Notes: generated by a model from the letters alone, not told the origin. DNA of 64,000 bases from Haemophilus influenzae (GCF_001457655.1 NZ_LN831035.1:992001-1056000); one strand, 5' to 3'; shown: positions 9,834 to 20,239, counted from the stretch's first letter. Program-made: numbers and translations.

Positions 9834-10970
9834 ATGAAATTTGTGATTGCACCTGATTCTTTTAAAGAAAGTTTGACCGCACTTGAAGTCGCTACCGCCA
9901 TTGAAACAGGCTTCAAACGTGTATTCCCCGATGCGGACTATGTAAAATTGCCAATGGCAGATGGGGGCGAAGGTACAGTTCAATCCCTTGTGGATGCCAC
10001 GCAAGGCAAGCTCATTGAATGTGAAGTCACCGCGCCTTTGGGTGACAAAGTGAAAAGTTTCTTCGGTTTATCGGGAGATGGAAAAACCGCGATTATCGAA
10101 ATGGCAGCAGCTTCTGGTTTACATCTTGTTCCGCCTGAAAAACGCAATCCCTTGCTTACCACCAGTTACGGCACAGGGGAGTTGATTAAATTGGCATTAG
10201 ATTTAGGCGTAGAGAGTTTCATTCTTGGCATTGGCGGTAGCGCAACCAACGATGGTGGTGTAGGAATGTTGCAAGCTCTAGGGATGCAATGTTTAGATTC
10301 GCAAGATAAGCCTATCGGTTTTGGTGGAGCAGAGCTAGCAAATATTGTGAAGATTGACGTTCAACAATTAGATCCACGTTTGCAACAAGTTCACATTGAA
10401 GTAGCGTGCGATGTGAATAATCCGCTCTGTGGTGAATGTGGTGCATCTGCCATTTTTGGACCACAAAAAGGCGCAACGCCTGAAATGGTGAAACAACTTG
10501 ATGCTGCACTTTCGCATTTTGCTGAAATTGCCGAACGCGATTGCGGTAAACAAATTCGTGATCAGGCTGGCGCAGGTGCTGCTGGTGGTATGGGTGGTGG
10601 CTTGCTATTATTACCAAGCGTACAACTGAAAGCAGGCATACAAATTGTGTTAGAGCGGTTACATTTAATTGACTATGTAAAAGATGCTGATGTAGTGATT
10701 ACGGGTGAAGGGCGAATAGATGCACAAAGTATTATGGGTAAAACGCCAATTGGTGTGGCACGTACGGCAAAACAGTTCAATAAGCCAGTGATCGCCATCG
10801 CAGGGTGTTTGCGTGAAGATTATGATGTGGTGTTTGATCACGGTATTGATGCGGTGTTCCCTATTATTCACCAACTTGGCGATTTATCGGATATTCTCAA
10901 ACAAGGCGAACAAAATTTAATTTCTACCGCTCAAAATGTGGCGAGAGTACTGGCATTTAAATTTCATTAA
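9834..10970 (+). CDS. Glycerate kinase (GarK/GlxK type)
   Basis: A 378-residue type 1 glycerate kinase that phosphorylates D-glycerate (2-phosphoglycerate in GarK relatives), feeding glycolysis. It starts with the family hallmark MKFVIAPDSFKESLTALE. It also has KLPMADGGEGTVQ, GIGGSATNDGGVGML, GAGAAGGMGGG and VITGEGRIDAQSIMGKTP. It forms a two-gene unit with the permease upstream and ends at a terminator. Whether it should be called garK or glxK cannot be decided here. Confidence 0.93.
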   Translation: MKFVIAPDSFKESLTALEVATAIETGFKRVFPDADYVKLPMADGGEGTVQSLVDATQGKLIECEVTAPLGDKVKSFFGLSGDGKTAIIEMAAASGLHLVPPEKRNPLLTTSYGTGELIKLALDLGVESFILGIGGSATNDGGVGMLQALGMQCLDSQDKPIGFGGAELANIVKIDVQQLDPRLQQVHIEVACDVNNPLCGECGASAIFGPQKGATPEMVKQLDAALSHFAEIAERDCGKQIRDQAGAGAAGGMGGGLLLLPSVQLKAGIQIVLERLHLIDYVKDADVVITGEGRIDAQSIMGKTPIGVARTAKQFNKPVIAIAGCLREDYDVVFDHGIDAVFPIIHQLGDLSDILKQGEQNLISTAQNVARVLAFKFH

Positions 10971-10972
10971 GA

Positions 10973-11003
10973 AATAAGGCTTGTTTTAAATTCGAGCCTT
11001 ATT
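10973..11003. terminator. Terminator shared by glycerate kinase and yggS
   Basis: AATAAGGCT (10973-10981) pairs with AGCCTTATT (10995-11003) between two convergent genes. T and A runs on the flanks suit both strands. Confidence 0.75.
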
Positions 11004-11009
11004 CCATGA

Positions 11010-11723
11010 TTATTTATTTTGTGATGTTGAATAATTTCTCGCACCAAAAATCGCAGTGCCAATGCGTACCATTGTAGAACCGCATTTTATTGCGCTCGGC
11101 ATATCATCCGTCATTCCCATAGAAAGTGTATCAATTTGTTGATTGGGTAAGGCTTGTTTCAGTTGTTCAAATAGGTCTGACATTTTTCTGAACACGGCTT
11201 CTTGTTCAGCGATTTTATCGGTTGGTGCGGGTATTGCCATTAAGCCACGTAGGCATAAGTGCGGTAAATTTTCGATGTGTTTTGCTAGTGTTAGCATTTC
11301 CTCAGGTTGAATACCTGATTTACTTTCTTCATCGCTGATATTAATCTGAATTAATACATTCAATGGAGCCTTGTTGGTCGGTCGTTGTTCATTTAAACGA
11401 TCTGCAATTTTTGCTCGATCAAGCGTTTGCATCCAATCAAAATGTTCTGCAACGAGACGGGTTTTATTCGATTGTAATGGGCCGATAAAATGCCATTCAA
11501 GGTTAACTCCTTGCGATTCAAAATATTGGATCTTTTCTACCCCCTCTTGCACGTAATTTTCCCCAAAAGCCGTTTGTCCCGCTTGATAAGCTGAAAGAAT
11601 CTCGGAAATAGGTTTGGTCTTAGATACGGCAAGTAATTTTACGGTATTTTGATTGCGATTTTCTTCTTTACAAGCCGTTTCAATTTTTTGCTGAATTAGG
11701 TTGAGATTATGCTGGATATTCAT
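11010..11723 (-). CDS. yggS: PLP homeostasis protein, YggS/PROSC family
   Basis: A 237-residue single-domain protein with an alanine-racemase-like TIM barrel that carries pyridoxal phosphate but has no known catalysis. It affects vitamin B6 and amino-acid balance. Family motifs are present: LLAVSKTKP with the PLP lysine, FGENYVQE, WHFIGPLQSNKT, QINISDEESKSG, LRGLMAIP, LSMGMTDDMPSAI and VRIGTAIFG. An uptake sequence lies just upstream of its start at about 11740. Confidence 0.93.
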   Translation of the reverse strand: MNIQHNLNLIQQKIETACKEENRNQNTVKLLAVSKTKPISEILSAYQAGQTAFGENYVQEGVEKIQYFESQGVNLEWHFIGPLQSNKTRLVAEHFDWMQTLDRAKIADRLNEQRPTNKAPLNVLIQINISDEESKSGIQPEEMLTLAKHIENLPHLCLRGLMAIPAPTDKIAEQEAVFRKMSDLFEQLKQALPNQQIDTLSMGMTDDMPSAIKCGSTMVRIGTAIFGARNYSTSQNK

Positions 11724-11807
11724 AGGTTTTCCTTTATAAAAAAGTGCGGTTAGTTTACACGAAATTTATTGACTAAGAAAATTTCTGAAAAATTTGTCAC
11801 TTTCTGT

Positions 11808-11836
11808 TTGACAAGCTCGGGAAATTTCGGTATTTC
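11808..11836 (+). promoter_or_regulatory. Promoter of the threonine operon
   Basis: A consensus -35 TTGACA (11808-11813) and a 17-base spacer precede -10 TATTTC (11831-11836), about 30 bases ahead of the leader peptide. Confidence 0.65.
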
Positions 11837-11867
11837 TTTACGCATTCATTTTTCAAGATAAAACACA

Positions 11868-11954
11868 ATGAAAAATAACCGCACTTTATCCGTAATCATT
11901 AGCACGATTACCGCCATTATGATGACCATTATTATGATTAATGGCGCGGGTTAG
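11868..11954 (+). CDS. thrL: Threonine operon leader peptide
   Basis: A 28-codon open frame holding 4 Thr and 7 Ile codons, including VIISTITAIM and MTIIMING. This is the classic control peptide of thr operon attenuation: when charged tRNA-Thr or tRNA-Ile is scarce the ribosome stalls here and the downstream terminator fails to form. The end of the frame (GCGCGGGTT, 11944-11952) is complementary to the upstream arm of the terminator (AACCCGCG), so a stalled or passing ribosome would decide which hairpin forms. thrA starts 93 bases downstream. Confidence 0.9.
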   Translation: MKNNRTLSVIISTITAIMMTIIMINGAG

Positions 11955-11975
11955 TGCAGCAAAAACAAGATACAG

Positions 11976-12010
11976 AAAACCCGCGATTCAACTGAATAGC
12001 GGGTTTTTTT
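11976..12010 (+). terminator. thr operon attenuator
   Basis: The stem AAAACCCGC (11976-11984) / GCGGGTTTT (11999-12007) is followed by a T run. It lies between the leader peptide and thrA. The competing partner for its first arm is the end of the leader at 11944-11952. Confidence 0.9.
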
Positions 12011-12046
12011 ATAAATTTAAAAACACAATATCTAGGAGAACCAATT

Positions 12047-14494
12047 ATGCGCGTACTTAAATTTGGCGGCACTTCGCTTGCAAATCCGGAACGTTTTTCC
12101 CAAGCGGCGAAATTGATCGAACAAGCTCATTTAGAAGAGCAGGCTGCAGGTGTTTTATCTGCACCAGCCAAAATAACCAACCATCTCGTCGCCCTTTCTG
12201 AAAAAGCTGCATTAAATCAATCAACCGATACGCATTTCAACGAAGCAATCGAAATTTTCTATAACATCATCAATGGCTTACATGCCGAAAATAATCAATT
12301 CGACTTAAATGGCACCAAGGCACTTATTGATGCTGAATTTGCTCAAATCAAAGGATTATTAGAAGAAATTCGTCAGGCAGGAAAAGTAGAAGATGCAGTT
12401 AAAGCGACCATTGATTGCCGTGGGGAAAAACTTTCTATTGCAATGATGAAAGCTTGGTTTGAAGCGCGTGGCTATAGCGTACATATTGTGGATCCTGTCA
12501 AACAATTATTGGCAAAAGGCGGTTATCTTGAATCTTCTGTTGAAATTGAAGAATCAACAAAACGTGTTGATGCAGCAAATATCGCAAAAGATAAAGTGGT
12601 GCTGATGGCAGGTTTTACTGCGGGTAATGAAAAAGGCGAGTTGGTATTGCTCGGTCGTAATGGCTCAGACTATTCTGCCGCCTGTTTAGCCGCTTGTTTA
12701 GGCGCAAGTGTATGCGAAATTTGGACCGATGTGGACGGCGTTTATACTTGCGATCCGCGTTTAGTGCCTGATGCACGTTTATTACCAACGCTTTCTTATC
12801 GTGAAGCGATGGAACTCTCTTATTTCGGTGCGAAAGTGATTCATCCTCGTACGATTGGGCCATTGTTGCCACAAAATATTCCTTGTGTCATTAAAAATAC
12901 AGGAAATCCTTCTGCGCCAGGTTCGATTATTGATGGCAATGTGAAATCAGAAAGTTTGCAAGTTAAAGGTATCACTAACTTAGACAATTTGGCGATGTTT
13001 AATGTGTCAGGCCCCGGTATGCAAGGTATGGTAGGCATGGCATCTCGCGTATTTTCAGCCATGTCAGGCGCAGGCATTTCAGTTATTTTAATTACTCAGT
13101 CTTCGTCTGAATATAGTATTAGTTTCTGTGTGCCTGTGAAATCTGCAGAAGTAGCGAAAACCGTACTAGAAACGGAGTTTGCTAATGAATTAAATGAACA
13201 TCAATTAGAATCAATTGAAGTGATTAAAGATTTATCCATTATTTCTGTTGTGGGCGATGGAATGAAGCAAGCGAAAGGCATTGCTGCTCGTTTCTTCTCG
13301 GCATTAGCGCAGGCAAACATTAGCATTGTGGCGATTGCACAAGGATCTAGCGAACGTTCAATTTCTGCGGTTGTGCCGCAAAATAAAGCCATTGAAGCGG
13401 TGAAGGCTACCCATCAGGCGCTTTTCAATAATAAAAAAGTCGTGGATATGTTTTTAGTGGGCGTTGGTGGAGTAGGCGGAGAATTAATAGAGCAGGTAAA
13501 GCGTCAAAAGGAGTATCTAGCAAAGAAGAATGTTGAAATTCGAGTTTGTGCTATTGCGAATTCCAACCGTATGTTGCTTGATGAAAATGGATTAAATTTA
13601 GAGGATTGGAAAAACGATTTAGAAAATGCGACTCAGCCATCAGATTTTGATGTATTGCTTTCTTTCATTAAATTACATCATGTGGTGAATCCAGTATTTG
13701 TAGATTGTACTTCAGCCGAATCTGTAGCAGGGCTTTATGCTCGTGCGTTAAAAGAAGGTTTCCATGTGGTTACGCCAAACAAAAAAGCGAATACACGAGA
13801 ATTAGTTTATTACAATGAGTTACGCCAAAATGCCCAAGCAAGCCAGCATAAATTTTTATATGAAACCAATGTAGGTGCGGGCTTGCCAGTTATTGAAAAT
13901 CTCCAAAACTTACTTGCAGCAGGTGATGAGCTTGAATATTTTGAAGGGATTTTATCTGGCTCGCTTTCCTTTATTTTTGGTAAGTTGGAAGAAGGACTTT
14001 CTCTTTCAGAAGTAACCGCACTTGCGCGTGAAAAAGGCTTTACTGAGCCAGATCCTCGAGATGATCTTTCTGGACAAGATGTAGCGCGCAAATTATTAAT
14101 TCTTGCTCGTGAAGCGGGAATTGAACTTGAACTTTCAGATGTTGAAGTTGAAGGTGTATTGCCGAAAGGCTTCTCTGAAGGAAAATCTGCAGATGAGTTT
14201 ATGGCAATGTTGCCACAGCTTGACAAGGAGTTTAAAACTCGCGTTGCCACAGCTAAAGCAGAAGGCAAAGTATTGCGTTATGTTGGAAAAATTAGTGAAG
14301 GAAAATGCAAAGTATCCATCGTTGCGGTAGATCTGAATAATCCACTTTATAAAGTGAAAGATGGTGAAAATGCCTTGGCATTTTATACTCGTTATTATCA
14401 ACCGATTCCACTTTTATTACGTGGTTATGGCGCAGGTAATGCAGTTACTGCGGCAGGTATCTTTGCAGATATTTTAAGAACATTACAACATTAA
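12047..14494 (+). CDS. thrA: Bifunctional aspartokinase I / homoserine dehydrogenase I
   Basis: An 815-residue fusion enzyme that catalyses the first and third steps from aspartate to threonine. The N-terminal aspartokinase part begins [13 protein letters not shown] and holds [11 protein letters not shown]. Two ACT-type regulatory segments follow in the middle ([11 protein letters not shown] and [19 protein letters not shown]). The homoserine dehydrogenase part starts near [12 protein letters not shown] (NADP-binding) and has [17 protein letters not shown] and the [16 protein letters not shown] signature. Threonine feedback inhibition is known for ThrA. It is the first structural gene of thrABC, after the leader and attenuator, with AGGAG before ATG. 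Confidence 0.97.
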   Translation: MRVLKFGGTSLANPERFSQAAKLIEQAHLEEQAAGVLSAPAKITNHLVALSEKAALNQSTDTHFNEAIEIFYNIINGLHAENNQFDLNGTKALIDAEFAQIKGLLEEIRQAGKVEDAVKATIDCRGEKLSIAMMKAWFEARGYSVHIVDPVKQLLAKGGYLESSVEIEESTKRVDAANIAKDKVVLMAGFTAGNEKGELVLLGRNGSDYSAACLAACLGASVCEIWTDVDGVYTCDPRLVPDARLLPTLSYREAMELSYFGAKVIHPRTIGPLLPQNIPCVIKNTGNPSAPGSIIDGNVKSESLQVKGITNLDNLAMFNVSGPGMQGMVGMASRVFSAMSGAGISVILITQSSSEYSISFCVPVKSAEVAKTVLETEFANELNEHQLESIEVIKDLSIISVVGDGMKQAKGIAARFFSALAQANISIVAIAQGSSERSISAVVPQNKAIEAVKATHQALFNNKKVVDMFLVGVGGVGGELIEQVKRQKEYLAKKNVEIRVCAIANSNRMLLDENGLNLEDWKNDLENATQPSDFDVLLSFIKLHHVVNPVFVDCTSAESVAGLYARALKEGFHVVTPNKKANTRELVYYNELRQNAQASQHKFLYETNVGAGLPVIENLQNLLAAGDELEYFEGILSGSLSFIFGKLEEGLSLSEVTALAREKGFTEPDPRDDLSGQDVARKLLILAREAGIELELSDVEVEGVLPKGFSEGKSADEFMAMLPQLDKEFKTRVATAKAEGKVLRYVGKISEGKCKVSIVAVDLNNPLYKVKDGENALAFYTRYYQPIPLLLRGYGAGNAVTAAGIFADILRTLQH

Positions 14495-14506
14495 TAAGGA
14501 TTTCCA

Positions 14507-15451
14507 ATGTTAAGAATTTACGCTCCTGCATCTAGCGCGAATATTAGCGTAGGTTTCGATACTTTAGGTGCTGCGATCTCTCCTATTGATGGTTCTTTGT
14601 TAGGCGATGTGGTTCAAATAGAATCTATTTCAAGTGGTTTTGAGTTAGAAAGTGCGGGCTATTTTGTTCGTAAATTACCGAAAGAACCACAAAAAAATAT
14701 TGTTTACCAAGCTTATGTGCTATTTAGCGAGCAATTAAAATTACGCGGAGCAAATGTTAAACCTTTACGTTTAACGCTCGAAAAAAATATGCCTATTGGC
14801 TCTGGTTTAGGCTCTAGTGCTTGTTCTATTGTTGCTGCATTAGTGGCATTAAATCAGTTTCATAATGAACCTTTTTCGAAAATGGAATTGCTTGAAATGA
14901 TGGGAGAATTGGAAGGTCGTATTTCTGGTTCAATCCATTATGATAACGTCGCACCTTGCTATCTTGGCGGTGTGCAATTTATGGTGCAATCGCTCGGCAA
15001 TATTTGTCAAAAATTGCCATTTTTTGATAATTGGTATTGGGTGTTAGCCTATCCAGGGATTGAAGTTTCTACTGCTGAAGCTCGTGCAATTTTACCGAAA
15101 AGCTATACTCGACAAAACGTGATTGCCCATGGTCGTCATTTAGGTGGCTTTGTGCATGCTTGCCATACCCATCAGGAAAATCTTGCCGCGATTATGATGA
15201 AAGATGTCATTGCCGAGCCTTATCGTGAATCTCTGTTACCTAATTTTGCTGAAGTAAAACAAGCTACTCGAGACTTAGGCGCACTTGCCACAGGTATTTC
15301 AGGCTCAGGGCCAACTATTTTCTCTATTGCCCCTGATTTACAAACTGCAATTAAACTTTCAAGTTATTTAGAAAGCCATTATTTACAAAATAATGAAGGT
15401 TTTGTGCATGTATGTAAAGTTGATAACGAAGGCACAAGAGAAATTAAATAA
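14507..15451 (+). CDS. thrB: Homoserine kinase
   Basis: A 314-residue GHMP-family kinase that makes O-phosphohomoserine from homoserine and ATP. It starts [21 protein letters not shown], has the GHMP phosphate loop [25 protein letters not shown] and the C-terminal TGISGSGPT. It follows thrA by 12 bases with AAGGA before the ATG, and thrC follows, so the three form one operon under the same attenuator. Confidence 0.97.
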   Translation: MLRIYAPASSANISVGFDTLGAAISPIDGSLLGDVVQIESISSGFELESAGYFVRKLPKEPQKNIVYQAYVLFSEQLKLRGANVKPLRLTLEKNMPIGSGLGSSACSIVAALVALNQFHNEPFSKMELLEMMGELEGRISGSIHYDNVAPCYLGGVQFMVQSLGNICQKLPFFDNWYWVLAYPGIEVSTAEARAILPKSYTRQNVIAHGRHLGGFVHACHTHQENLAAIMMKDVIAEPYRESLLPNFAEVKQATRDLGALATGISGSGPTIFSIAPDLQTAIKLSSYLESHYLQNNEGFVHVCKVDNEGTREIK

Positions 15452-15493
15452 GTTAATTTAAATAGATGAAATCAGATTAAAAACGGATTAAAT

Positions 15494-16771
15494 ATGAATT
15501 TATACAATATCAAACACCCAGAAGAACAAGTCACTTTTTCTCAGGCTGTTCGTCAAGGTCTTGGGTGGGATCAAGGTCTATTCTTTCCAGAAGTTATTCC
15601 TAAACTTAATAACATTAATGAATTACTTGAATTGCCTCTTGTTGAGCGTAGTCAAAAAATTCTAGGTGCATTAATTGATGGCGAGTTACCACAAGCAACG
15701 TTAGATGCAATGGTAAAAAATGCGTTTACTTTCACTGCACCGTTAGAAAAAGTGGAAGATAATATTTATGCACTTGAATTATTTCACGGTCCAACGCTAG
15801 CATTTAAAGATTTTGGTGGGCGTTTTATGGCACAGGCACTTGCTGCGGTACGTGGCGATGGCAAAATTACTATTTTAACGGCAACCTCAGGCGATACTGG
15901 AGCCGCTGTAGCACATGCGTTTTATGGATTAGAAAATATTAATGTAGTTATCCTTTATCCAAAAGGCAAAATTAGCCCATTACAAGAAAAGCTATTCTGT
16001 ACTTTAGGTGGGAATATTCGTACTGTTGCGATTAACGCTGATTTCGATGCGTGTCAGGCTTTGGTTAAGCAAGCCTTTGATGATGTTGAATTGCGCCAAG
16101 CTATCGGGCTGAACTCTGCAAATTCTATTAATATCAGCCGTTTATTAGCTCAAGTTTGTTATTACTTTGAGGCTGTCGCACAATTGCCAAAAGAAAAACG
16201 TGATAATGTCGTGGTTTCTGTGCCAAGTGGTAATTTTGGTAACTTAACGGCGGGATTAATTGCAAAAACCTTAGGCTTGCCGATAAAACGCTTTGTCGCC
16301 TCAACAAACGCAAATGATACTGTGCCACGTTATTTGAAATCGGGTAATTGGGATCCTAAAACGACAGTTGCAACCCTTTCTAATGCAATGGATGTAAGTC
16401 GCCCAAACAATTGGCCGAGAGTGGAAGAATTGTTTAAACGAAATGGTTGGGATTTAACTGATTTAGGTTCGGGGATGCTAAGTGATAGCGAAACAGAAGA
16501 TACCTTAAAAGCGATGCAGTCGAAAGGTTATTTATGTGAACCTCACGGTGCGATAGCTTATCAGGTGTTGAAAGAGCAACTTAAAGCGAGTGAAACAGGA
16601 ATCTTCTTGTGTACGGCGCATCCTGCGAAATTTAAAGAATCCGTAGAACGTATTCTTGGTATTCAGCTTCCATTACCTGAAACACTGGATAAACATAATC
16701 AGCTACCATTGCTTTCAGATGAAATGGATAATGATTTTGCACAACTACGGGCTTACTTATTGAAGTCATAA
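15494..16771 (+). CDS. thrC: Threonine synthase
   Basis: A 425-residue PLP enzyme that converts O-phosphohomoserine to threonine. Family motifs in order: VTFSQAVRQGLGWDQGLFFP, the PLP-lysine segment HGPTLAFKDFGGRF, TATSGDTGAAVAHAF, SANSINISRLLAQ and VPSGNFGNLTAG. The length is usual for the short class of ThrC found in gamma-proteobacteria. It is last in the thr operon and is followed by a terminator. Confidence 0.97.
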   Translation: MNLYNIKHPEEQVTFSQAVRQGLGWDQGLFFPEVIPKLNNINELLELPLVERSQKILGALIDGELPQATLDAMVKNAFTFTAPLEKVEDNIYALELFHGPTLAFKDFGGRFMAQALAAVRGDGKITILTATSGDTGAAVAHAFYGLENINVVILYPKGKISPLQEKLFCTLGGNIRTVAINADFDACQALVKQAFDDVELRQAIGLNSANSINISRLLAQVCYYFEAVAQLPKEKRDNVVVSVPSGNFGNLTAGLIAKTLGLPIKRFVASTNANDTVPRYLKSGNWDPKTTVATLSNAMDVSRPNNWPRVEELFKRNGWDLTDLGSGMLSDSETEDTLKAMQSKGYLCEPHGAIAYQVLKEQLKASETGIFLCTAHPAKFKESVERILGIQLPLPETLDKHNQLPLLSDEMDNDFAQLRAYLLKS

Positions 16772-16799
16772 AGTGCGGTAAATTTTTATTGTGTTTTGG

Positions 16800-16824
16800 A
16801 TAGCATCTGATTTTCAGGTGCTAT
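16800..16824 (+). terminator. Terminator of the thr operon
   Basis: The stem TAGCATCTGA (16801-16810) / TCAGGTGCTA (16814-16823), with one G-T pair and a 3-base loop, is followed by TTTTATTTTT. The rest of the stretch to 16950 is AT-rich and I see no gene in it. Confidence 0.75.
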
Positions 16825-16956
16825 TTTATTTTTAGAAAATAGGGTATAGAGATAAAAAAATAAGGATATATTAACTAATTAATTTTACATTAATAGAAAG
16901 AATAGCTATTTATCAATAAGACAGTGATTTGAAAAAGTAGTATTAAATTTAGGCAA

Positions 16957-16980
16957 TAAAAAAATACCTTTTCGGTGATT
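16957..16980 (-). terminator. Terminator of the tRNA block
   Basis: Read on the minus strand, AATCACC and GGTATT form an imperfect stem with a 5-base loop and lead into seven T residues. It lies 15 bases past the 3' end of tRNA-Lys. Confidence 0.55.
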
Positions 16981-16994
16981 ACTTTATTTTTAAG

Positions 16995-17070
16995 TGGTGG
17001 GTCGTGAAGGATTCGAACCTTCGACCAACGGATTAAAAGTCCGCTGCTCTACCGACTGAGCTAACGACCC
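16995..17070 (-). tRNA. tRNA-Lys (TTT)
   Basis: The cloverleaf on the minus strand runs from GGGTCGTTAGCTCAG to a GGTTCGAATCC T-arm, with the acceptor closing at ACGACCC and an encoded CCA. The anticodon loop CTTTTAA gives anticodon TTT. It is the last of four tRNAs in this block. Confidence 0.97.
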
Positions 17071-17121
17071 AATTAGATGATTTTAAAGTAAATTTTAAAA
17101 TCTTTGGATTGGTATTTTAAA

Positions 17122-17208
17122 TGGTGCCCGAAGCCAGACTTGAACTGGCACGCCTCGAAAGGCGAGGGATTTTAAATCCCTTGTGTCTACCGATTCCACC
17201 ACTCGGGC
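17122..17208 (-). tRNA. tRNA-Leu (TAA)
   Basis: An 87-base class II tRNA with a long variable arm (CGCCTTTCGAGGCG). It begins GCCCGAGTGGTGGAATC, has anticodon loop TTTAAAA (anticodon TAA), T-arm GTTCAAGTC and an encoded CCA. Confidence 0.97.
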
Positions 17209-17235
17209 ACATAGACAACTAACATTTGCGTATTA

Positions 17236-17309
17236 TGGAGGCGTGTCCCGGAGTCGAACCGAGCTACATGGATTTGCAATCCAGTGCATAACCGCTTTGC
17301 TAACACGCC
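17236..17309 (-). tRNA. tRNA-Cys (GCA)
   Basis: It begins GGCGTGTTAGCAAAGCGG, has anticodon GCA in TTGCAAA, T-arm GGTTCGACTCC and an encoded CCA. The acceptor stem GGCGTGT / ACACGCC is perfect. Confidence 0.97.
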
Positions 17310-17315
17310 ACGAAT

Positions 17316-17391
<76 letters not shown>

Positions 17392-17637
17392 ATTCGCTGT
17401 TAGTGGTGCGCATTTTACGGAAATTCAGATAACTGTCAATTACAGATTTAAAAAAATTGTCTAACCGTTTAAAAAAAGTTCATTTTGTTCAAATAAATCA
17501 CAGAAAATGATGGAAAAATGAAATTTTATGTAATTTTCTAATTTCTACTTTTATCACTTTTTCCTTTGTGCCAAAATGCTAAACGTTTTTTAACACGTAA
17601 AGTGCGGTCAATTTTTTCATTATTTTTAGAGGATGTT

Positions 17638-18747
17638 ATGACACAACAATATGCTATTGATACTTTATTAGCTCAAGCTGGCAATCGCAGTGATGAGCGT
17701 ACGGGCGCGGTTTCTGCACCAATTTTTCTTTCTACGGCTTATGGTCATTGTGGTATCGGTGAAAGTACGGGATTTGATTACACACGTACCAAAAATCCAA
17801 CTCGCACAGTATTAGAAGAAACGATAGCTAAATTAGAGAATGGAGATCGTGGTTTTGCGTTTTCTTCTGGTATGGCTGCAATTCAAGTTTTGATGACGCT
17901 TTTTACCGCCCCAGATGAATGGATTGTTTCTAGCGATGTGTATGGTGGTACTTATCGATTATTAGATTTTTCTTATAAAAATAACAATAGTGTAAAACCT
18001 GTTTATGTTAATACAGCATCTGCTTCAGCAATTGAGGCTGCCATTAACCCAAATACGAAAGCGATTTTTATTGAAACCCCATCGAATCCTTTAATGGAAG
18101 AATGTGATGTGGTTGAAATTGCAAAACTTGCGAAAAAACATAACTTAATGTTGATCGTGGATAATACGTTTTTAACGCCTGTGCTTTCTCGTCCATTAGA
18201 TTTAGGTGCGGATGTGGTAATTCACAGCGGAACTAAATATATTGCTGGGCATAATGATGCACTTGTTGGTTTAATTGTTGCGAAAGGGCAAGAACTTTGT
18301 GATCGCATTGCTTATATTCAAAATGGTGCAGGGGCGGTGCTTTCTCCTTTTGATTCTTGGCTGACTATTCGTGGTATGAAGACCCTTTCTTTGCGTATGA
18401 AACGCCATCAAGAAAATGCACAAGCTATTGCGGAATTTTTAAAAGCTCAACCACAAGTGGAATCGGTGCTTTATCCGAATAAAGGTGGGATGTTGTCTTT
18501 CCGTTTGCAAGATGAAGCTTGGGTTAATACATTTTTAAAATCCATCAAATTGATTACTTTTGCAGAAAGTCTAGGCGGCACAGAAAGTTTTATTACTTAT
18601 CCTGCCACTCAAACTCATATGGATATTCCAGAATCCGAGCGTGTAGCTCGTGGGATTACTAATACCTTGTTGCGTTTTTCAGTCGGTATTGAAGATGTAG
18701 AAGATATTAAAGCGGACTTATTACAAGCTTTTGCAAACTTAAAATAA
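17638..18747 (+). CDS. metB: Cystathionine gamma-synthase
   Basis: A 369-residue PLP enzyme of the Cys/Met metabolism family that joins an activated homoserine and cysteine to cystathionine on the way to methionine. Motifs: YDYTRTKNPTR-type segment (FDYTRTKNPTRTVLEE), FSSGMAAI, VSSDVYGGTYRL, the PLP Lys in HSGTKYIAGHND, and the C-terminal RFSVGIEDVEDI. MetB and cystathionine beta-lyase are close relatives; SLGGTESFITYPATQTH favours synthase-type enzymes. AGAGGA precedes the chosen ATG. The frame opens 24 codons upstream but with no start signal. Confidence 0.88.
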   Translation: MTQQYAIDTLLAQAGNRSDERTGAVSAPIFLSTAYGHCGIGESTGFDYTRTKNPTRTVLEETIAKLENGDRGFAFSSGMAAIQVLMTLFTAPDEWIVSSDVYGGTYRLLDFSYKNNNSVKPVYVNTASASAIEAAINPNTKAIFIETPSNPLMEECDVVEIAKLAKKHNLMLIVDNTFLTPVLSRPLDLGADVVIHSGTKYIAGHNDALVGLIVAKGQELCDRIAYIQNGAGAVLSPFDSWLTIRGMKTLSLRMKRHQENAQAIAEFLKAQPQVESVLYPNKGGMLSFRLQDEAWVNTFLKSIKLITFAESLGGTESFITYPATQTHMDIPESERVARGITNTLLRFSVGIEDVEDIKADLLQAFANLK

Positions 18748-18759
18748 TTGGAGCAAACC

Positions 18760-19755
18760 ATGAAAATTGCAATCTATAGCACTAAAAGTTATGACAGAAA
18801 ATATATTGAGCTCATTAACGCGAAATATAATTTCGATTTAGAATTTTTTGATTTTATGTTGAACGAGAGCACTGTGCGTTTGGCAGAACATTGCGAAGTA
18901 GTATGCATTTTCGTGAATGATAATGGTAGCCGAAAAGTATTAGAAAAATTAGCCGCACTTGGTGTGAAAATTGTGGCTTTGCGTTGTTCTGGCTTCAATA
19001 ATGTTGATTTAAAAGCAGCTCAAGACTTAGGCATCCAAGTTGTCCGCGTTCCAGCTTATTCGCCTGAAGCGGTGGCGGAACATACCATCGGTTTGATGAT
19101 GACACTGAATCGTCGAATTCATCGTGCTTATCAGCGTACCCGAGAAGCGAATTTCTCTCTTGAGGGGTTAATTGGTTTCAATATGTACGGACGCACAGTC
19201 GGCGTAATCGGAACAGGAAAAATCGGGATCGCAGTGATGCGAATTTTGAAAGGTTTTGGCATGAATATCTTGGCGTACGATCCTTTTAAAAATCCAGTGG
19301 TGGAAGAACTGGGGGGACAATATGTTGAATTAGATGAGCTTTATGCTAAATCTCATGTGATTACACTTCATTGCCCAGCAACGCCAGAAAACTATCATTT
19401 ATTAAATCGCGAGGCTTTTGCAAAAATGAAAGATGGCGTGATGATCGTTAATACGAGTCGCGGTTCTTTGATTGATACTCAAGCTGCAATTGATGCGTTA
19501 AAACAGCGTAAAATCGGTGCGTTAGGTATGGATGTTTACGAGAATGAACGAGATTTGTTCTTTGAAGATAAGTCTAACGAAGTGATTCAAGATGATATTT
19601 TCCGCCGTTTATCTTCTTGCCATAATGTATTGCTAACAGGTCACCAAGCGTTTTTAACGGAAGAGGCACTAACCAATATTGCGGATGTGACTTTATCAAA
19701 CATTTATAAATTGAAATCGGGTAAAGTGTGTGAAAATATTGTTTTGCCGTCTTAG
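18760..19755 (+). CDS. ldhA: D-lactate dehydrogenase, fermentative (2-hydroxyacid family)
   Basis: A 331-residue NAD-dependent enzyme that reduces pyruvate to D-lactate in anaerobic growth. It starts MKIAIYSTKSYD, the LdhA-type N-terminus. Motifs: LRCSGFNNVDL with catalytic Arg, the dinucleotide fold VGVIGTGKIGIAVMRILKGFG, VNTSRGSLIDT, MDVYENERDLFFED and LLTGHQAFLTEEA with the catalytic His. The start follows TTGGAGCAAACC, which serves as ribosome binding site. Twelve bases separate it from metB. Confidence 0.92.
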   Translation: MKIAIYSTKSYDRKYIELINAKYNFDLEFFDFMLNESTVRLAEHCEVVCIFVNDNGSRKVLEKLAALGVKIVALRCSGFNNVDLKAAQDLGIQVVRVPAYSPEAVAEHTIGLMMTLNRRIHRAYQRTREANFSLEGLIGFNMYGRTVGVIGTGKIGIAVMRILKGFGMNILAYDPFKNPVVEELGGQYVELDELYAKSHVITLHCPATPENYHLLNREAFAKMKDGVMIVNTSRGSLIDTQAAIDALKQRKIGALGMDVYENERDLFFEDKSNEVIQDDIFRRLSSCHNVLLTGHQAFLTEEALTNIADVTLSNIYKLKSGKVCENIVLPS

Positions 19756-19874
19756 TTTTTGGCAATTAAAACGATTAGTTTACATTTTTTAAAACGGTGT
19801 TATTCTGCACCGCACTTGTAAGTTTAAAAAAAGCCCTTATATAGGGATTCCATTCACAAAATAAGGAAAACAAA

Positions 19875-20198
19875 ATGAGCGAAGTATTACACATTAATGA
19901 CGCAGATTTTGAAAGTGTTGTAGTTAATTCAGATATCCCCGTTTTATTAGACTTTTGGGCACCTTGGTGTGGTCCTTGCAAAATGATTGCTCCAGTGTTA
20001 GATGAACTTGCACCTGAATTTGCAGGTAAAGTTAAAATCGTGAAAATGAATGTGGATGACAACCAAGCAACGCCAGCACAATTTGGTGTTCGTAGTATCC
20101 CAACATTATTATTGATTAAAAATGGTCAAGTTGTAGCAACTCAAGTTGGTGCATTAGCAAAAACTCAATTGGCTAACTTCATTAACCAACATATTTAA
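19875..20198 (+). CDS. Thioredoxin
   Basis: A 107-residue thioredoxin with the active site [20 protein letters not shown] and the cis-Pro loop [12 protein letters not shown]. It reduces protein disulfides in the cytoplasm. The length and both motifs match the classic TrxA fold with no extra domain or signal peptide. AAGGAAAAC precedes ATG. It ends shortly before a strong terminator. Confidence 0.96.
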   Translation: MSEVLHINDADFESVVVNSDIPVLLDFWAPWCGPCKMIAPVLDELAPEFAGKVKIVKMNVDDNQATPAQFGVRSIPTLLLIKNGQVVATQVGALAKTQLANFINQHI

Positions 20199-20239
20199 TC
20201 GTTGTTTAAAGCTATAAGTAACTTTAGCGCATTGATAAG

